This document shows positions 36,161 to 47,754 of a DNA stretch of 64,000 nt, piece by piece. Position 1 is the stretch's first letter, and the number at the start of each line of letters is the position of its first letter. The notes beneath the pieces are model-generated. The model was not told where the DNA came from, searched no databases, and saw only the letters and a program-made list of their open reading frames with translations. Origin of the DNA: Eumeta japonica (Eukaryota; Arthropoda; Insecta; Lepidoptera; Psychidae); contig BGZK01000140.1 of the NCBI GenBank assembly GCA_005406025.1, positions 310,001 through 374,000 of the forward strand, written 5' to 3'. The position numbers and the translations under genes are program-made.

Positions 36161-37020
36161 TGGAACTAAAGTGAATTCAGTTTTTCACTGAAAATGGATC
36201 GCCTACTGAAGCGATCGAAAAAACGTTTTCAATATTAATAACATTGGGTTAAAGTGAATACAATGGCTTATACTATTATAATATACATTATTATTTACGG
36301 GGAGAATTGAGATGACTATATATGCTTTTTATACACAAGTTTGGCCCGGCTGTAAGGTTTCGTGGTCTGTTGGGTTGTTATCACCGGAGAAAATGTCTGT
36401 CGTGATAAATATAGATTTAAAAAATTGTAATAAACAACACATAATTATTTTAGATTTGTTAAAAAATCATTTGTTTCGGCACTTTTAAATGACCTTACAA
36501 CCGCGTCGGTCGTCTGCTATTTTTGTTTTTCAGCAACAATAACGGCATATTTTGATATATCCAAATGGCAGCTCTGCAAATATACTTAGGAAGTTGGCCT
36601 GATTTGTATACCGGTTGCGCCTGTGACTCCGTAACTTACCCCCCTAGGGCTTAGTGAGTCCTCTATCTCGTGTATAGTAGGCACGAGTGAGAATGAGCAA
36701 AAATTTAGAGTTTAGTAAAACTCTTGCTGTCTGTCGCTCTCAGACTACACCACGTCAAGAAAACAGTAAAAGTCTACGCCATAAATCGTGGTCGAAAGTT
36801 TACCAATGCTATATTGAAAAAGCAATTTGCGAAAACGACACTAGATTAGCGCCAGTGGTATTGCAATACATAACTTCTAAAACAATCAAAATTTTGTCGA
36901 TTTTTCACTCTCCATAAAATAAATCCTAAAATTAAAAGTTTTAATGAAAGGAAAAAGAGTAAAGGTCCTTACGATTTATTGGTTGGATACTTTTTTATGT
37001 TTGTCTAAAAGTTAGATATT

Positions 37021-37592
37021 GTTGCCAACTCCATCATAGAGTAAAACTGTAGATATGCTTGAAAAAAACTGTAGAAAACTGTAAATATAAAAAAAAACAG
37101 TAAATCTACATCTTTTTGTTATTTTGTAGTATTTAATGATAGTAATGTGATATTGTATTGTGTGAGGTGTTAATTCGTGGAAATCCATAGTAGACGCTTG
37201 CCTGCAACATGCAGCATGCAACCCACCGCTGACCTTCGAATCTGCCTCTCTACTATGAATCTCTCCAAAGAATTGAATATTGATTCGAGAGGATTAGAAG
37301 AACACCTAAGCAAGTGTTAATTTTTTTTAATTATTATTATTAAACAGACATCGACCGAATGATTTAATTAATATGTCATCCACCACTAACACCATTTATT
37401 AAATCAATTGACAATTACTTCTGGTCCGATAGTAGTAGATTTTACTGGAGCAGACTTAGTGTACGGACTACGTAGCAAATAAAATAGATGACTCCAGCAT
37501 CTTAATAAAAAACTGTAGATTTCGAAGCCTAAAGACTGAGTGAATTTCCAAAAAACTGTAGATCTACAGTTAAAACTGTAGGGTTGGCATAA
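37021..37592. mobile_element. TIR element (GTTGCCAAC ends) interrupted by a second repeat
   Basis: Left end GTTGCCAACTCCATCATAGA, then GTAAAACTGTAGAT; right end ATCTACAGTTAAAACTGTAG then GGTTGGCAT, inverted. Both arms repeat the unit AAAACTGTAGA several times. A copy of the CCTGCAACATGC repeat (37145-37330) sits inside, so the latter inserted later. Confidence 0.55.
37145..37330 (+). repeat. CCTGCAACATGC repeat copy, nested
   Basis: Begins TATTGTATTGTGTGAGGTG, continues TTAATTCGTGGAAATCCATA, CTTGCCTGCAACATGCAGCA (one internal ATTAACATGC unit is missing relative to the other copies), CTCTCCAAAGAATTG, and ends near AACACCTAAGCAAGTG plus an AT tail. The most complete forward copy in the window. 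Confidence 0.6.
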
Positions 37593-38378
37593 ACTTATCA
37601 TTTATTTAAGGTTCATTAAATAAACTCTGAGCTGTGAATTATATAGCAGATTTGTTTGTTACGTATATAGACAAGGTAAATATGCCACAATTTCAAAGTT
37701 GAATTATTTTTATGTAGGTAATAGTTTAAAATGTATGACGTCTCAATATTTTTGTCAATTTAAAACAAATTCTCAGTAATATCGAAGGATTCTCAATTAT
37801 AACGAAATAAACTCTAAACTACGGCTTCTACTACAAATTCGTTATTGCATCTACGAAGAATTTACGTAAATTTACCACAATTCTAGACTGACTTATCTTT
37901 GTCTATGTTATGGTATTAAAGATAAGACTATATGTGAAAGATTAGCACTGGCATTTACTGGAAATTAAGAAAAATAATTTAAAAAAAAAATCAACATTTT
38001 TGTTTTAATGTAAGAATTGGGTTTCACAGGTGGGTACATATCTAAATTGTATTCATAAACTTAGTACTTCTTGGCATATGTATTTATTATTTCCAATGGA
38101 TTTATTGAATTAATTGTAAGACAAAAATAGAATGTGGTTGACATCACAAAAAAAAACAAACTGATAAAATAGAAAATATGTTATAATTTCCATACTCGGA
38201 AAACGATAATGTAAAAGAATGGGGATTACTGCGAACCAATTCAAAGTTCGCAGTGAAAGAGGTAGTTATTTGTTCAAGTAGTTATTTCACGTTATTGACG
38301 ATAACACCAAGAAATATTTTTTAATGCAAAACGAAATTGATGACGTCATATTTTATGAAGCTACTTTCAAATTACCCA

Positions 38379-38383
38379 TATAC

Positions 38384-38436
<53 letters not shown>

Positions 38437-38453
38437 CATATATATATATATAT
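38379..38453. repeat. AT/TA microsatellite
   Basis: About 75 bp of TA dinucleotides with TGTA and TACATACA interruptions. Confidence 0.9.
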
Positions 38454-40224
38454 TTTATGATAAATTATATAGAAGATAATATATAAATCTACAGAGGTTT
38501 TTTTGGTTGTTCCGTTATAACTATTGACCTACACATCTGATCAAAATGAAATTTTGTACACTTGTAAAGGATACACCGACTTTGTCGATAGGCTAATTTT
38601 ACTTTAGTGTTGGACTTCCAAAAAGCATTGCGGGGGCGTTAATAATTCAAAAATAACTAAATTTTGAATTATTACTCTTATCGACTTAAATTTTAGAATT
38701 CTTTTTTTTTTTGAGACACCAATTAACACCCAACGAAGTAGGCAGTTATGGCTAGTTATATATAAGATAGTAGATAAAAAAAATGTTTACGTAAATATTA
38801 TTTATCTATTACAATCACTTTATGTATTTAAATTAGTTGCGCCCATCGCTATTCCCGACGAAAATATCAGCTTAGATTACGATTAAGAATAATAAATCGA
38901 AAGTAGAAATGAAACTATTACAATAACGAAAACTGAATTTTATTTTAATGTAGACATTGTAATAATCATAGTTAAGTACTAAGCGAAAATTAATTTTTAT
39001 GATGCTTTTATTATTTTTTATAGTTTTTTACCTTTATATTAGTTTAGCTTTTCAATAACAGATAACTTATAAAACTTTGTGTTTAGTGCTCTCTATTGCT
39101 GAAAAGCAGCTTTAAATCGTTCATAGAGAGCTCAACAGGGAGCGCTAGGTTGAAAGAATTTGATGGACCGTTTTTTTTTCGTGGCACGCATTTAAGGATC
39201 ATTTATTAAATTCTACTATTTTTGCCCCTTGAAGCCTTCCGCATGGAAATAGACTATACTTAATTTTCCTTCTCTATTTTTTTATCATAATAGCATATAA
39301 CTATTAGGTACGTTTAAAATAGCCGGATACAGGAAACCGGTGCAGGATAAAAGTATAGGTATACCATGATATAAATTTTTTCAAGGTTTAATTACAATAT
39401 ATCAATAATATGTCTTATTGCGTATACATAATAAACAGAAACAGACATATAATCAACTTTTTTTTTTCACGCAGTATTTTATGTTTTTTAATACTTTATT
39501 TATATACAGACTCGACTTTGATAAAGTTTTATTTTATAAATTAATTATTGATAGATATGCTGTAAAATAACCTTTAGGCAGCTTTTATACTTATATTAAT
39601 TTTATTATGTTATTTATGTTGCTCTTGTACTATGCAACTTGATCCGAAATAATGAGAAGCTACGAACGAGAAATCGCTTTTTTACCGACTATAAATTGCG
39701 AAATCGGTCACGTATGGAACGTGAATTTCTTAAATTGGTGTAATTAGGAGCATGTGTGGACAAGAGGCATGCGTTCCCGCAGGTGGCCTTAATTTTATAA
39801 GCAAATAAAACCTAAAGCAATAAATACGTCAGACGGATGTCAAAATGAACTCAACTTTTTTTTTGTAAGCAATGTGTATGATATTTCGTTGTTCATTTTA
39901 AATGAAATTTGCCCTAATATTAGCATGGTAGCATAGATATTTGAGTTTGTAAAGTTGATATAAATGCGAATCAGAACCATAGCTGTAGTTATTCACGATG
40001 CGGTAGACTCTACATGATATGTAAAAAAAATGGAAAATTTAGAAACGGAAAGCCAATGGATTTTATGATTTTATTGTCCGGCGATCACTCATAGCTGAAT
40101 TTTTTAAAAACAATAACCGATCCTTCTTTTGTGAACGCATATGTTCCCCAATTCAATACTCCAGTAACACAATAAAACAATGAAATACTTCTGTGATTGA
40201 ACTGGATTTAGAAATCAAAGCCGT

Positions 40225-40345
40225 AATACGTTCAACACGGCAGCTTGTTCCACATCCAGCCCATCTCGCTGCTCGAGGAAAAGGGATGCGATGGCGAAAC
40301 ATCGTGAATATCTACACCGTCTAATCAGTTGAGCGTAAGTGACCG
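40225..40345 (-). repeat. Retroelement-like coding scrap
   Basis: The minus strand encodes GLDVEQAAVLNVLRL, a phrase met at the end of several lepidopteran repeat ORFs. The frame is short and isolated. Family not assigned. Confidence 0.3.
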
Positions 40346-41749
40346 GCGAACTGTCATTGTGTTCGGTTTTATGTAGACAAGCTAATCGATTAGAATCAGA
40401 AATATCGTTTGAAATGTAATATTCTTTCAAAGTCTATATTGAGACTGGAGCTACTGGGCCGACTCTGCCGTAGCACCTTCAAAGGTGAATACGTGTCGTT
40501 GTCCTCGCTGAAATAATGGTCATTATTTCGTAATTTCATATTTATTATGAAAAAAATGGACAAAGTAGCACCACTGTCTGATGACTTGAGAATTCTTCTA
40601 TGAGTCTTATGCTTTATTCACTAGTCCAATTTGTGTTTTATGTTTGAGTTTTCTATGTATATTTCGAAGGTCTATATTCATATAGAGCTTCAGCCCTACC
40701 GCCAGAATTCGAATTTCCTCTAAGGATATTTGGGATTTATTCAAACTTGGATCACTTTTCGAATTCTTGACATGTAAATAAAAGGTAGCGAATGTAACCT
40801 TATTCCATGTATCACAATTTTCCTTACTACGTAATGTTGATTACTGGATTCTTGTACTTGTACTGTTGCTAGTTTCGATTCAACATCGTCTTAGAACATT
40901 AGAATCGCGACATATGCGATATACACAATTTCGATTTTATAGGTATTGCTCCGACCTTACTCAGTTTCATCAAGATAATCGAAGGGCATACAACAAGTCT
41001 GTTTGATGAGTATTAATCATCAAAATAGGCGATTTATCTTCACACCCTTAATCAAACAATAGAAAAATATAACGAGTCCAATTTTTCGCTTTGTCTGGTA
41101 TCACGAGATTATCCAAAAAAAGTCGTTAGTTTAAATTGTAGCTCCATACTTAATGCGCTTCAAAATCATGAAACGAAAACCTACTAATATTAATTCCGTT
41201 GATCATAGTGGGACTCGTTTTTACACCAAACACGGCGATGACCAAATAAGAATGCATTCTTCTTTGACATCAAAAAGGGAGGTAAGCAAAACAAGTTTCT
41301 GCTTAAATTGCTAAATATATGTTTAAAATTAATATTTAGCTGTTTGTCTCTACGCTGGTAAGATAGACATATTACCACCGACAAGTGGAGTCTCTCATAT
41401 AGTCCTTTCACCATAGTCCTGCTTCTACGCATTGACCTGTTCTCCCAAACGTTAATTGACAGTTCTGTAGTCAGTGTAGTCAGTCGATGAGGTCAGTGTT
41501 GACTTCAACAAATACCAGATGACGCAAAGTAGAGCATCAAAACGGCTGAGAAACGAGATCGATTCCTTTAATAACTTTAACAGAAATAGGCTTAAGCGTT
41601 GTGCTTTCCCAAATTTTGGGTTGTTGCTGGATTGACGATGTTACTTTGCATGTGTTTCAGATGTCTTTGTAAACTGAGTTGCGCGTCATGTGATTGCGAA
41701 CTCGGTGGTATACGAACATATACTACTTTTTTTGCTTTTATTATTTACT

Positions 41750-41932
41750 AGCTATCCCGCCCGCTTCGCTGGGTAATTTTTATTTATAAATAAAATGACT
41801 AAGGATTTACGGAATTCGAAAAACGAGTAGCCTAGAACCATTTACAAATCATTCCGCATCGAATGGTCCCAGTCCCATGTCTATACGTTTAGTAGTTTTT
41901 ACGTGATTGGCGAACAAAGACAACCTATTTTC

Positions 41933-42004
<72 letters not shown>

Positions 42005-42018
42005 ATAGATAGATAGAT
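41750..42018 (+). repeat. Retroelement 3' end with long (TA)n tail
   Basis: CTAGCTATCCCGCCCGCTTC then GCTGGGTAA, a degenerate body with ACGTGATTGGCGAACAAAGA, then 41935-42002 as an unbroken TA run and 42004-42018 as GATA repeats. The wording is the usual start and tail of an insect non-LTR 3' UTR. Confidence 0.55.
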
Positions 42019-43129
42019 TTGTTCTTCGATTTCACAACATGATTTGATTATTTATTTGAAATCAAGAGAAAATGACTTTTTTTTTTGAAGAAAATTTTAT
42101 ATTTAAATGCTAACTGGAACTATTAACATAATTTTAATATTCTAGGAAGTTGTAGGGTCATAGTTTGGAATGCAGAAAGTAACTTTCCATGATTATTGAT
42201 TGTTGCTTCGCAATTAGATCGTTTTGATTTTCCGGTAATCTTCAGAAAGGACACTTAAAAATAATGAACCTATCGTTATTGTCATGACCGATCTCGGTGT
42301 TTTGTGCTATGTCATCAAGTAAATTAAAAAAAAAAAGTAAATAACGGATAAAAATTATAATATTATTGCCGTAAAAAAATTAAAAATAAACGAACGCACG
42401 CGTCGCCGCCGGTGGCCCGGTGCGCACACACCTTTCCCGTTACCGACTTCAGTCGTACACGATGAATTTTTTTGAAAGAGCAAATTCTTTATAGAAGGAC
42501 AATCCACCGAATCCATTTGGATTCATCTGTTCAGCTGTTCTGCCATATCGGGATAATAATCATCTTTCATCAAGGGGACGACAAACTTTACAATTTGTTA
42601 AGTAAACATAGCGACGCTTATGAGTTTTTTGTTGGCATTTATAGAGCTCTTTAAATATTTTTTTTCGGATCGGTTTAGCAACTGAAATGAACCATTAAGC
42701 GCAGATAGAGTTGTGAGTAACGAATAATTAAACAGTGTCCTATTTTATTGTATTACTTGCCGTCTCTCATTTAAAATAAAACTGGTACTTTATTCTCCAA
42801 TTACCTATACGGTTTTGGCTATTTCATTAAAAAGATGTAGCATGGATGAAATAGGTCTCAATTAATTAATCTTCTTCTTTAAATTATCGATAAATATCTT
42901 TTAAATATTCAACATAATGTATTGTAGTTGTGAGCTGAAATTCTATTTGGTATTATTTAAAATTTATACAGCCTAAAAAAAATTCTAAATTAAAAGTTTT
43001 GATATATGTAGGCATTATATTACACATTTTCCAGAATAAATATTTATTAACACTCATACGGATGATTGAATTCAAATCTTTACGTATAATTGTAAAACAT
43101 AAAATGGTCAAACTCGCAATGTATTTGCA

Positions 43130-43805
43130 TGCAACACATTTAGCAAATAGACACTTGCCTGCAACATGCATTAACATGCAGCATGCAACCCACCGCCGAC
43201 CCTCGAATCTGCCTCTCAACTACGAATCTCTCTCCAAAGGATTGAATATTGATTCCAGAGGATTGACAGATATCGAACACCTAACCAAGTTTTATTTATT
43301 TCTATAATTATCTTAATCCGCTAACTGTTAAACTGTCAATTCTACGTACGTTTCATGCCAACCAGGTACATCCTGAGGAAATTGCCGACAGTCACGTCCA
43401 CCAGGGTGCAAGGAGGGTTAAAACAACCAATACATCCTCGTTAAGCGGGCCGGTGTCATGCAATGGTCAAAGAGCGACGAAAACATTCTTAAGGCAGCCA
43501 CAGACCACCACCGATAGACATGTCTGTCAAATGTCAGACATGTCTGTCAAATGTCAGACATGTCTGTCAAATGTCACAGACTAACCATCACCAACATTAC
43601 CCAAATAGTTACAGGCAAGCGTCCAATAATGGCGATTTATAAACGTCAATTTGGTCGTTGAGCATATTATTATTATCTTTATGTTTTAAAATTTCGAAGG
43701 ATTCGAGGGTCAGCGGTGGGTTACATGCTGCATGTTAATGCATGTTGCAGGCAAGCGTCTACTATGGATTTCCGCGAATTAACACCTCACACAATACAAC
43801 ATTTA
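43130..43805. mobile_element. Inverted pair of the CCTGCAACATGC repeat around a 370-bp centre
   Basis: The left copy, about 43136-43318, is in forward orientation (lacking its first 40 bp). The right copy, about 43690-43800, is inverted and ends in GAATTAACACCTCACACAAT. The centre holds a 3 x 20-bp tandem repeat (43516-43575) and no ORF. Could be a single fold-back transposon or two insertions. Confidence 0.55.
43516..43575. repeat. Three perfect 20-bp tandem repeats
   Basis: The unit AGACATGTCTGTCAAATGTC is repeated three times without mismatch; each unit contains the palindrome AGACATGTCT. Confidence 0.9.
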
Positions 43806-43969
43806 ACAAATGTTTAACACAACAATATTTATCCACATTTTCGGAAATTACACAAAAAACTAACAAATTTTATCTCTTTATAATATATTTAGTAATAAAT
43901 CCATTGACTTTTATTTTTATATTTTTCCTTTTAAGGTTTATGAGTTGAAAAAGAGAGACAGAGAGAGAG

Positions 43970-46900
43970 AGAGAGAGAAAGTGACGTATGGGAGCGTATA
44001 TAAATTATTCCTTACAAAATGAAACAATTATAACTATATGAATTTTCCAAATATTTCACTGCAGAGAAAGTGTTGAATCGGATGTTAAACTTTCATAGTG
44101 CCGAAATATAATACATGTAAATTTCCGGTTTGCACAGATTGAAAAAAAAATAGCTAAATAATTTTTGAGGATTTAGAATTTATCCTATGTCAATGTTATT
44201 TTTGCTTTTTAGTAATCATGTTTTTTAGTTACTGTTATATTTTATCATAAAAAAAAAACAAATATTTTCAGTACCGGTCGACAGCCCTATTTAGACATTT
44301 GAACGCATGCAGAGTTGTAGGAACGATCTAAGCTATTGATGTGTACCCGGTCGTGTTCACAAAAAACCAAAAATGCAATATTAAACAACGTCCTTTAACG
44401 TCAACCTCACATGGCCAATAACAATAATACGCGACGACGTCCCGCCACCTGTAGCGGCGCGTCCGCCGCCGCGTACTACAGGTGCTACGAAATTAGGGGC
44501 TCGCGAAATGCATTAGTACACTCGGAATGAATAAAAAGTGCCTAATTCGAAATACACGAACTAAACTTCGAGTATTTCATAATATGTGTTTCTGTTCTAT
44601 ATGATAAATATAATAAACGAAGTTTATTACTTCCTATAATCTATTTATCGATCGCCACTTTGTGTTTACATATGATAAGGCGAATATTGTTTATTTGGTC
44701 ACGATTAGTCAGTCTTTTTTATATGAATTGTTGAGTAGATTTTCGTCTATTTAATTTTAGTTATCTTGTATTTATTTATATGGACTAATTGAGAGGAATT
44801 ATATTATAAAACGTAGAGTAATAAAAAAAATATAGTAATAATAACAATTTCCGTTTGATGTAAAAATATATTATATTGAGCGCTAGACTACATAACTAAA
44901 TACATATGGCATAGTGCTTATTGATCGCCAGATGCAATTGACACATTTCGTAAGAAGTGATAGAATTACTGGTTCGATGAAGTTAAAATATCTCTGTTTA
45001 GTTTTCATTGTTGGACTCGCATTAATTATGATTGCATAGTTTTACGTTTGACGACAATGAAGTGAAATATAAAATATTTCTACAAGGCTAAGGTATATGT
45101 AATTTGTGCTGCAAATTAATTATTTAAATTAAAGTATCAACGGGCCACTAATTTAACAAATATAAAATTATAATTATAATATTGTCTATATAATTATAGG
45201 AATAAGGAGTATTTTGTCTTCAACATATCTATACGATAATAGAAGTTTTAGTAGTTAAATTTAGTATCACTGGGAAGGTTTTGGCATGAATTTATGCGTT
45301 TTCGTAATTTCAGACGTTTCTTCGCGATAGTTAATTTGTTATATTCAGTTTTAAACTAGTTCTATTTGGTTAAAAAACAAAAAAAAAAGGCCATCACATA
45401 AATTAAACTAAATACATAGTTTGTTTAATTTTTATTTTAATTCTCAATGGTTATATAGTACCCACAGCGCTAGTAATAATAATTAAATACACCAAACGCG
45501 TCTGAGTGTACTTGTGTTCTAATTCGACAGGTGAAGATCAAGATGTAAGGCGGCACGCGCCCCTTATCGCGTTCTTGCGGTGTTTTTAATTCGATTTATA
45601 TTGTTACACATTGCATCCACATGTACGTCTGTGTCGTTGGTAAATTACCATTTAGATAAATAATTTAGTTACTTTATTTAATGCGTCCACGCTTTCAGTC
45701 GTGTTTATTCATGCATCCTTAATACTAAATCGATAATAAAATTTAAAATGCGGTTCGATTATCCATATGTACGTAGTACGTACATTCGATTAAATTTTTT
45801 TTTTAATTTATGACTCATCCTGAAACGACGATCTTGCATTAAACAATGGACATCGTGAAATAAACAAAAGCTTATGAGTTTTATAGTTTCCTTTTTTTTT
45901 AAATATGAATTATTTCAACGACCCAATTTGTATAATTTAAACGTTTCAAAGGTTCTTTCAATCTATATTTAATTTATATCACTGACGATTTCATACAATA
46001 TATTGTTATATTCTTTATGATATATTATATTAAGAATGAAACGATATTTCGTACAGAATTACAATTTATTTTGCTACTGATTTAGAAGACAACAAGCCAT
46101 ATATGGATATTAATATATTTCGTGAGAAACGCAACTAGTACGAGAACATATGACTTGCAACGGTTTCCTTTAATGACATTGAAACTTGAAAATTCGTTAA
46201 TATTTAAGTAGCGACACTAATTCAACGTCAGATTTAGTCTACCTTAGAAGGGAAAGGAGGTTCCTTTGTTTACGCACGGCTGTCCCAAATTTAAAAAATT
46301 GTATATTTTCAATCCAACGGTGTAAGATATCCTGTATTTCAAGCATTGTGTAATATTCACGAATATTAATAAACAGTGTAATATAAAATTATAAGTTTCA
46401 ATATTCCCCGTGACACCTAATGTTGCCATTAGTCGCGGTTGGCATGAGAAGATTACTATCATCTTGACAAAGTGCATGACCTATCAATATCAGACATTAA
46501 TTTTCATCTCTCTAGATATAGTTGAATTACTATTTGTGATCGCGAGGAAAAATTAAAAACTTAAAAATCAACGTAAAGGATTTTTACATGTGAATACTAG
46601 TGATAGCTCTGTCAAAGCTGATTCTCACATTTTATCGATAGTTGAAAGATTAATTAATTATCCATTTGAAGCTACTGACATTTTCGAAACGTACATATCA
46701 TTTAATCCTGTCCTAAATATATATTTTGCTAAATAAGCAAAAAATTACTATTTTTTTGTATCTGATATTTAGGTATGATAAAAATATTAGAATTCTGCGA
46801 TATCGCTTACCTTCTGTAATATACGGAATTTCAATACATTGAACGTATTCTTATTTCTTAATAGCCCAAATTGAATAAAATATTAATTAAACTTGCGAGA

Positions 46901-47190
46901 CAAAATGGAGGATACAAAAATTAAACGCAAACGCAAAACACAGTATCGCGTCCATTTGTCAAATTTAAAAAATGCAGTCATCGAAACTAACAAAAATATA
47001 TTATAATTAAATAATTAGAAACATGCATTTCTGACAACAAAAAAACTGATGTTCCGATTAATAGCGTTCATGCTGACGTTTTAAATTATATTTATTCAAC
47101 ACGGTAAAGAAAATAAGGATCACGGGTCACGCTTCTTCATAATGATTTTCTTATTTGATATTTTTATGGAAAAATGAAAAAAACATTGAC
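43970..47190. other. Gene-poor AT-rich stretch
   Basis: No exon recognised. One GC-rich hairpin at 44446-44484 (CACCTGTAG pairing with CTACAGGTG around a CG-rich core) stands out. A GA-rich run lies at about 43952-43980. Confidence 0.5.
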
Positions 47191-47194
47191 AATC

Positions 47195-47350
47195 TTGTGT
47201 TTATCAGGGGGCACGGCAGTGCCCCCGCCAAGTCGAGCGCGAAGCAAACACTGCCGTACCATCCTTTACTGGAACCGTTTCGCCGCATTTTCAGGCCCCT
47301 ATTTGAGAACCTCTGGATAAGACCAGAACGCATAAATCACAGTAAGGACC
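47195..47350 (+). repeat. GC-rich dispersed repeat
   Basis: CAGGGGGCACGGCAGTGCCC then CCGCCAAGTCGAGCGCGAAG, continuing to CCGTACCATCCTTTACTGG and AGACCAGAACGCATAAATCA. Markedly more GC-rich than its surroundings, with ORFs on both strands. I recall near-identical text as a common moth repeat, but cannot name the family. Confidence 0.5.
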
Positions 47351-47590
47351 CTTAGACTTGACACGACTTTGTCTAGATTTCATTACTTTTTAGAAATAAA
47401 CAAGCAGCTCCATCGAGACTTGGGTAGTTTTTTTACAGAATGTTTTTGGTGGGATTATAATATAACAGACACGTATAAATATATGTCTTTTACCTTTAAT
47501 TAAGAAAAGTGTTAAAATAATTAGTACATAACAAACAGAACTATATAATCGCTGTGCGCGTAAGGCTCTATTTTCCCTCCTTATGTATAT

Positions 47591-47752
47591 AGTACAACGC
47601 ACGCAACTCTGCAGCTCTAAATTACTTGTGAGTAATACGCAAGTTCAACGCTCTACAACCCTTTCCTCTTCTCCCCCGCGTTCCTATTTTGCGCCATTGC
47701 GACGCTTTCGCGACCCAATTCACAGCGGCAGAGTTTCGGGCGTTGTGCTGTA
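47591..47752 (+). mobile_element. MITE, 'GCGGCAGAGTTT' family, copy C
   Basis: Starts AGTACAACGCACGCAACTCT and ends CACAGCGGCAGAGTTTCGGG then CGTTGTGCTGTAT; interior CTCTACAACCCTTTCCTC. Same orientation as copy B, opposite to copy A. Confidence 0.7.
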
Positions 47753-47754
47753 TA

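Larger units (their letters stand above)
33970..36565. mobile_element. 2.6-kb unit bounded by ~230-bp inverted arms and carrying an ORF
   Basis: The left arm, about 33975-34205, and the right arm, about 36335-36560, are reverse complements with diagnostic stretches: GCGGTTGTAAGGTCAT, AAAAGTGCCGAAA, TTTTTAACAAATCT and CAGACAGCGAAACTG (right version: CAGACCACGAAACCT). Between them lie a two-exon minus-strand ORF (34512-35000) and an inserted MITE (35880-36160). It looks like a long-TIR DNA transposon. The alternative is two independent copies of one dispersed repeat in opposite orientation. Target duplication not identified. Confidence 0.5.
38454..43120. other. Gene-poor AT-rich stretch
   Basis: Apart from the two repeat entries at 40.2 and 41.75 kb, and a debris segment at about 38490-38780 resembling a retroelement 3' UTR, no coding exon was recognised. 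A GC-rich blip at 42395-42450 (CGCACGCGTCGCCGCCGGTG) is unexplained. Confidence 0.5.
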
